Below, piece by piece: positions 7,101-10,733 of a stretch of DNA of 10,733 bases. Positions within the stretch are counted from its first letter, which is position 1, and every line of letters begins with the position of its first letter. The notes under the pieces were generated by a model. The model searched no databases, had not been told where the DNA came from, and worked only from the letters and a program-made list of their open reading frames with translations. The position numbers and the translations under genes are program-made. Source of the DNA: Planctomycetota bacterium. GTDB taxonomy: Bacteria > Planctomycetota > Phycisphaerae > WQYP01. The stretch covers positions 1 through 10,733 of the forward strand of contig JAJZNY010000264.1 in the NCBI GenBank assembly GCA_021852245.1. Reading direction: 5' to 3'.

Positions 7101-8067
7101 ATGCCTTGAGGAATGTCGTTGTTCCGGACTTAACAGCAAGGTAATAATGCTTCTTAACGCGATCAAACTCATCTTTTTCGGCCGCTCCCTTGGGCGAAGG
7201 CACCCGCTTCGTCTCGGGCGCCTCCAACCCCGCGAGCTGATTCAATCGCTTCTCATCACCTTCCTCAATCGCCTTGTAGATATCGGAGAGCCGATCTTGC
7301 AGAATGAGGAGATTCCCCGTCATGATATTTCCGTGCCTGAAACCGCGCAGCGCATCGATGCTGTGCTGCAAAATGTCCACATGGGCCAGTAGCCGCTCGC
7401 GGATATATGCCCAACGAGTTTTCAGCGACGATTGCTCCTGCGACTGCATTGCAAGAGCCTTGGCTATATACGCATCCGGGTCAGGAGAATTGTCGATCTG
7501 ATCAAGCAACGGTTTGATGGCCTTGAGCAGAGACTCCGCCCGTGCGCCGCAGGTAAAGGTGTAAAAATCAATGAATGTCTGCGCCGTGGGGCGCCGGTCG
7601 TCGGCGTAAATGCGAACCGTTTCCTGCACGGCATCACGAAGCATCAAACCCATTTCCAGTTCATCAAGCATCGTCATCGCGGGGTCAACGCCGCAGATGA
7701 CAAAATTGTGCCGCACCAGCGAATGACAGAATGCATGGAGTGTCATAATCATTGCCGCATCCAGCAGATTCACCTGCCGCTGGGCATGGCGCCGTTTCGC
7801 CGGATCGGTGATCTGTCTGGATTGCCTGCGCATCTCCCGACCGATTCGGCGGCGCATCTCACCGGCCGCTTCGTTGGTGAAGGTCACTATTAAAAGCTGA
7901 TCCACCGCGCATGGGTTCTCGATATCCAGCAGTATTTCCACGCACCGCTGCGTCAAACTGGCGGTCTTTCCCGATCCTGCACTCGCCAGCACCACCATTT
8001 TTCCTTCGCGATGCCCGGCAGCTTTCTGTTGGCTGAGTGTAAAGCGTATGCCGCTCTGACTGGTCAT
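4192..8067 (-). CDS. addA: ATP-dependent helicase-nuclease subunit A (AddA, UvrD/RecB-like)
   Basis: AddA is the 3'-5' helicase and nuclease subunit of AddAB, which resects double-strand ends and prepares 3' tails for RecA. All superfamily 1A motifs are visible in the 1291 residues: Q-motif LSQQ (11-14); Walker A ASAGSGKT (28-35, K34); VTFTNEAA (motif Ia); DEYQD (400-404); QSIYGFRGA (442-450); ENFRT (476-480); SVHASKGLEFP (857-867); and VAMTRAR (934-940). A RecB-type PD-(D/E)XK nuclease closes the protein, with H1099, D1222 and D1235-Y-K1237 as the likely metal and catalytic residues, then a Gln-Val-Ala-Leu-Tyr-Ala helix. Length is close to known AddA proteins (about 1200-1250). A Ser/Asp/Gly-rich stretch of low complexity lies at about 575-608. 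The ATG at 8067 overlaps the addB stop and has AGAGGTG 5 nt upstream. RecB is the alternative, but the AddB-type partner argues for AddA. Confidence 0.93.
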   Translation of the reverse strand: MTSQSGIRFTLSQQKAAGHREGKMVVLASAGSGKTASLTQRCVEILLDIENPCAVDQLLIVTFTNEAAGEMRRRIGREMRRQSRQITDPAKRRHAQRQVNLLDAAMIMTLHAFCHSLVRHNFVICGVDPAMTMLDELEMGLMLRDAVQETVRIYADDRRPTAQTFIDFYTFTCGARAESLLKAIKPLLDQIDNSPDPDAYIAKALAMQSQEQSSLKTRWAYIRERLLAHVDILQHSIDALRGFRHGNIMTGNLLILQDRLSDIYKAIEEGDEKRLNQLAGLEAPETKRVPSPKGAAEKDEFDRVKKHYYLAVKSGTTTFLKALPATLRSSEQSCLEEELKYAAGIIEFVRDTRQCYGRMKAQRHVLDFSDLEHKVLAALRDTSNGLLAGLRAGIKHVMVDEYQDINPVQEAIINMLSGDGATDVENAESASRSRFMVGDVLQSIYGFRGAAPDLLYAHHQKARGKSGGGGHVEMQENFRTAPELLRAINAVLLPVLNQADAIVAAPPDAPLMSKADPAARKGGLQPRDASTGPEHGGEDSPMMRLGSLPLPVPARAHPSSLGMEGGAYTLRLTIVAGGSSDNGHDDGSNDASISSAGDSSDGESLSTVAAEARQVGEAIREIIAGGGMVHEGDGRRPLQYSDIVILMRSPRTAAPVYVRELRGMGIAAHAQLSGGFLESPSVLETLSLLRVLDNPRQDIDLASTLVGIYGCITLNELQTLQLAADNPYTPLHEIVERVAERAAGNNADRVPADLRRRVANHMERLKRWRQVLRNRGIAGGMITILEDAAVRPVLSGRRDGGTELANLELLMARAAQFAEDGARGIGRFLKFCDTLAETDEDMAAAPVETGNSVRIMSVHASKGLEFPVVMLVGLGKKINARSASADILADRDSHVAVKWVSGADRMRIQTGRYDRAADLLCRQILHEEVRLLYVAMTRARDHLMLFGSAGSERQLERYGIWSADPSLAASSLRTKLSSISMVDIMAPIMLSLPRGSGIDVRICNANEIASPAETILPKAEVLPAPPIPIDDHAQQLSEPCRRIEFEYPYRTDVPAAVSVSRLKAMQLQSANTASAISIAEAVMGDDDANDALIRGLAVHAFLQTVDVHALAKAAGDADAPTAIRRLIDDLIAAGALDPAAADQIDLDAMIWFAASDIFRMMLAAASNNGLYREQAVTWKMPSETVAEKLGLAAATSLGTSVAVGGRPAAEQGDSVMIRGIIDVLIYQHGRPVIIDYKTDRTESVDNRLPGYCEQVALYAHAVEQLLGKPVDEAWLVFLSARRIERAILGKC

Positions 8068-8079
8068 GCATGCACCTCT
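8064..8079 (-). promoter_or_regulatory. addB-addA ATGA overlap with addA ribosome binding site
   Basis: The addB stop TGA (complement of 8064-8066) shares bases with the addA start ATG (complement of 8065-8067), giving ATGA. AGAGGTG (complement of 8073-8079) lies 5 nt before the ATG, inside the last codons of addB. A second ATG, four bases upstream, is in another frame and would not give AddA. This layout implies translational coupling and matched amounts of the two subunits. Confidence 0.85.
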
Positions 8080-10733
8080 TCCGCCGCCGACACGGCCGCC
8101 GCCTTCACCGAGCGGTATTGACCGCGGATCCGATCAAAGGGACAGCACGCTCTGAAATCGCACCGGTCGCATGCGGTTTCATTTGAGTTCAAGCGAATCG
8201 GGGCCGGGGCAATAACGCCGCCCATGATGTCACGCACCAGTTCCACCGTACGATTCAAAACGTTGAGTTTATATTCCGTCACCTGCTCCGGCGTTTTCAA
8301 TGGGCTGTCTGCCCGGTGCCCACCCGCCTTCTTGGTTCCGGCGCCCAACAGCCGCTGCAATTCCGGAGGCGGCTCACCACTCGGCCAACTTAACACCCCC
8401 CCGGCCCGGATGTTCGACACCGTCTGCTTCTCATCCGGCTCACCCTCCGCTTCTTGTTTTGCAGGTTGCGGCTTCAATGGTTGATAAAAGGCCCCGATAC
8501 CTACGCGGCCCGAGAAGTCCGGCAGATGATCTGACACCAACAGATATCCGAGCAGCTGCAATTCCGTGCCCGCACGCATCTGGTTCCAATTGATCTGCCT
8601 CTTTGAACTCTTGTAGTCAAAGATCACGAGGTTTCCCGCGCCCTCGGCGCTGCCTGACATTTCGTCCAGCCGATCTATTTTCCCCTCCAGCCTCACGGTA
8701 GATAGGTCGCCTGCGGCTGCGATGTCCGGTCTCAGTCCCTCGGCAAGCTGCGTGATCAGAACTGAAAAGGGATGCTCCGTCGCCAGTGGCTTGAGCCGTA
8801 GCACCCCGGCCAACTCGGCTTGATAAACCAGCATGCTGACGAGATTGCTTTTAAGGAGCGTCAGCAGCGGCCGCAGTTCCGGAGATTCCGTCTGCGCCAT
8901 GGCGGTCATGCCGATGGTCGCAAACTGTTCGTCGATGGCGGCGGAGATATCCGCCTCGCCGACCGCCGGCCACCGGGCCAGGGGGCCTCTGCCGTTGATG
9001 ATGTCATTAAAAATCGCTTCCAACACACTGTGCCCGACGGAACCGATCTCCATGGCGTCAACCTGCCATTCCTGGCGCGGAGAAAGATGCAGGATGTACT
9101 TGAAATAATGTTTCAGTGGACATTCGGCGTAGGTTTCAAGCGATGAAAAGCTTACCTTTATCCGATTCACGCCGCTTTCAAGCAGCTGGCGGTTTGCCGG
9201 GGCAATAGACTGCGGTGCGAGCCGTGCCTCCAGTGCCCGCCATTGAGAACGCAGGGCTTCGGGCGCTGCGTCCGCGAGCCACCGCAGAAACGCGGCCGCT
9301 TCGGCGCTGCGCTGCCCCGCGTCAATGGCCGTCTGCCGCGCTGCAAACATGATGGCGTCGTGGCGGCTTACGAGGTCCGCGATGTGCAGCGTTTCCTCGT
9401 CCCCTTCCGATATGACGACGGCCGCCCCGCTTTCAACTAATTCCAATTCATATGCCGATGGCACCGTGCGGTTGCCTCCGCCGTCCAACCGTGGTCGCGT
9501 CATGATCAGCTGCTTTGACGCCCGCGTCATGGCGACATAATCAAAAAAAGGTGCGGCGAGGACCTGCTCCTCCGGCGGCGTAAAAACGCCCGGCAAAAAT
9601 TCCGTGGCCCGCTGTCGATCAGCGGGGCTGAGCAGCAAGCTTTCATCGGTTATCAGTGGGAAGAGTCCGTCGCGGAAACCGACGAGGAAAACCACATCAA
9701 ATTCCGGGTGGCGTGATCGCTGTGCGGAGGTGATCAGCACCTGATCGGTCGTCGGCGGGATCACCCGCAACATCAATCCATCAAGCAACGTTGACATGAG
9801 CCCGGCGAAGCGGTCGAAGCTCATTCGCTGGCCGTGCAATTCTTCGGCCATGGCGTCCAACAGTTCTCGCAATTGCACGGGCATTGCGGAATGCAGTTGC
9901 GCTGCCTGTACATCGCCTGCGGCCAATGCCTCGTCGGCCATGGCGCCAAGCCCGGCCAACGCCGCCGGAGAAAGCACCACTTCGCCAAAAGCCTTAGCCC
10001 ATGCATCGCCGCTTAAATCGTCTTTCGCACAGGTTGCAAGCCACGGCCGAAGAATTTGCAGCAATGCGGTTCGAACGCGATTGGCGGCGGCTTCGCGGTC
10101 TTCGATGTCCCGTGATCGGCCCGAGGCCGGTGATGTCGCGGCGCTCCAGTGCTGCTCCAGACTGCGGCGCGTCATGGCGTAGGCAAGGGCAAAATTTTCA
10201 AACTCGTCAATATCCGCCGGACCGCAGCCCGTCAGCCCGCTGCGCAAGAATTGCAGCATATCGGCGAATTCGTTCCCCCCTTCGCCGAGACGCAGTAAGG
10301 CTCTTGCCGCCACGGTCATCGGGTGAAGCATTACCGGTTTCTGGCGATCAATAAAAAATGGGATCCCGTAACTCGGAAACAATTGTTCAAACACCGATCC
10401 ATACTGATCTATGGCGTTGGTAATGATGCCGATCTGCCGATAACGCATTCCCCCGGCAATCATCCGCCGGATGTTTCGTGCGATAAACGCAACTTCGGCA
10501 ACCGGATCCGGCAGCAGGTGGATGCGGATGTCGCTGTTGGCAGGCGTTGCAGCGGGAGCCGCGATGCCGGTAGCCGCCGTCCCTGCAAGATGCGATTCCA
10601 ATCCGGCAAGCGTCCGAGATTCAAATCGCTGCACATCGCGCAAAAGTATTGGCGGATATATCTCCGCGCCGACTTTTTTTAGTTGCGCATTCATACGCCG
10701 ATACAGGTTATGCGTCGGGAGAAAAACGCTTCC
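8064..10733 (-). CDS. addB: ATP-dependent nuclease subunit B (AddB), 5'-truncated by the window edge
   Basis: AddB is the second AddAB subunit, with a helicase-like fold and an iron-sulfur nuclease. The first in-window Met (10694) begins 876 residues, but the frame is open for 13 more codons to 10733, reading GSVFLPTHNLYRR. This resembles the early LPT(R/N)R strand of AddB, so the start and any Walker A lie outside. Numbering from that Met: helicase-like segments include the Gly-Ile-Pro-Phe-Phe-Ile-Asp region near 110, the TSAQRSRHPEFD type motif V near 325, and VAMTRAS at 387-393. The nuclease has H555, D674 and D693-Y-K695. Four cysteines fit the iron-sulfur staple: C525, then C842-x2-C845-x5-C851, the same closing spacing I recall for B. 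subtilis AddB (C1121, C1124, C1130). C850 is an extra neighbour. A charged, Pro/Gln/Glu-rich linker follows the nuclease core (about 735-800). Confidence 0.9.
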   Translation of the reverse strand, partial: GSVFLPTHNLYRRMNAQLKKVGAEIYPPILLRDVQRFESRTLAGLESHLAGTAATGIAAPAATPANSDIRIHLLPDPVAEVAFIARNIRRMIAGGMRYRQIGIITNAIDQYGSVFEQLFPSYGIPFFIDRQKPVMLHPMTVAARALLRLGEGGNEFADMLQFLRSGLTGCGPADIDEFENFALAYAMTRRSLEQHWSAATSPASGRSRDIEDREAAANRVRTALLQILRPWLATCAKDDLSGDAWAKAFGEVVLSPAALAGLGAMADEALAAGDVQAAQLHSAMPVQLRELLDAMAEELHGQRMSFDRFAGLMSTLLDGLMLRVIPPTTDQVLITSAQRSRHPEFDVVFLVGFRDGLFPLITDESLLLSPADRQRATEFLPGVFTPPEEQVLAAPFFDYVAMTRASKQLIMTRPRLDGGGNRTVPSAYELELVESGAAVVISEGDEETLHIADLVSRHDAIMFAARQTAIDAGQRSAEAAAFLRWLADAAPEALRSQWRALEARLAPQSIAPANRQLLESGVNRIKVSFSSLETYAECPLKHYFKYILHLSPRQEWQVDAMEIGSVGHSVLEAIFNDIINGRGPLARWPAVGEADISAAIDEQFATIGMTAMAQTESPELRPLLTLLKSNLVSMLVYQAELAGVLRLKPLATEHPFSVLITQLAEGLRPDIAAAGDLSTVRLEGKIDRLDEMSGSAEGAGNLVIFDYKSSKRQINWNQMRAGTELQLLGYLLVSDHLPDFSGRVGIGAFYQPLKPQPAKQEAEGEPDEKQTVSNIRAGGVLSWPSGEPPPELQRLLGAGTKKAGGHRADSPLKTPEQVTEYKLNVLNRTVELVRDIMGGVIAPAPIRLNSNETACDRCDFRACCPFDRIRGQYRSVKAAAVSAAEEVHA

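Overview
The window reads as an ordinary chromosomal segment of a PEP-CTERM-bearing bacterium, most likely a planctomycete (perhaps of the Phycisphaerae type). This rests on three things: a small secreted protein with a C-terminal PEP-CTERM sorting signal, a pair of NfeD-family membrane proteins, and a full-length AddAB-type helicase-nuclease. The taxonomic call is inference, because other phyla also carry PEP-CTERM proteins. I see no mobile element, CRISPR array, tRNA or rRNA.

Layout from left to right. (1) 64-654, minus strand: a PEP-CTERM protein with an N-terminal signal peptide. (2) 655-989: a divergent intergenic region with two perfect 7-bp inverted repeats; the first overlaps a plausible promoter pointing right. 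(3) 990-4144, plus strand: four closely spaced genes that look like one transcription unit. They are ybaB (nucleoid-associated protein), recR (recombination mediator), a long NfeD/ClpP-class membrane protein whose protease active site looks degenerate, and a short NfeD protein. (4) 4145-4191: a 47-bp convergent gap with no obvious terminator. (5) 4192 to the right edge, minus strand: addB followed by addA, joined by a 4-bp ATGA overlap. They encode the two subunits of an ATP-dependent helicase-nuclease. The addB frame stays open past the first in-window Met to the last base, so its true N-terminus lies outside the window.

Functionally, two DNA-repair modules meet tail to tail. AddAB resects double-strand breaks and loads RecA, while RecR (with RecO and RecF elsewhere) handles gap repair. 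YbaB is the usual partner of recR. The NfeD pair concerns the cell envelope and has no flotillin/SPFH gene next to it inside this window.

I did not find a convincing undescribed system. The points most worth a second look are the apparently dead protease site in the long NfeD protein, the NfeD pair without an SPFH partner, the operator-like dyad in front of ybaB, and the unusual RecR C-terminus.
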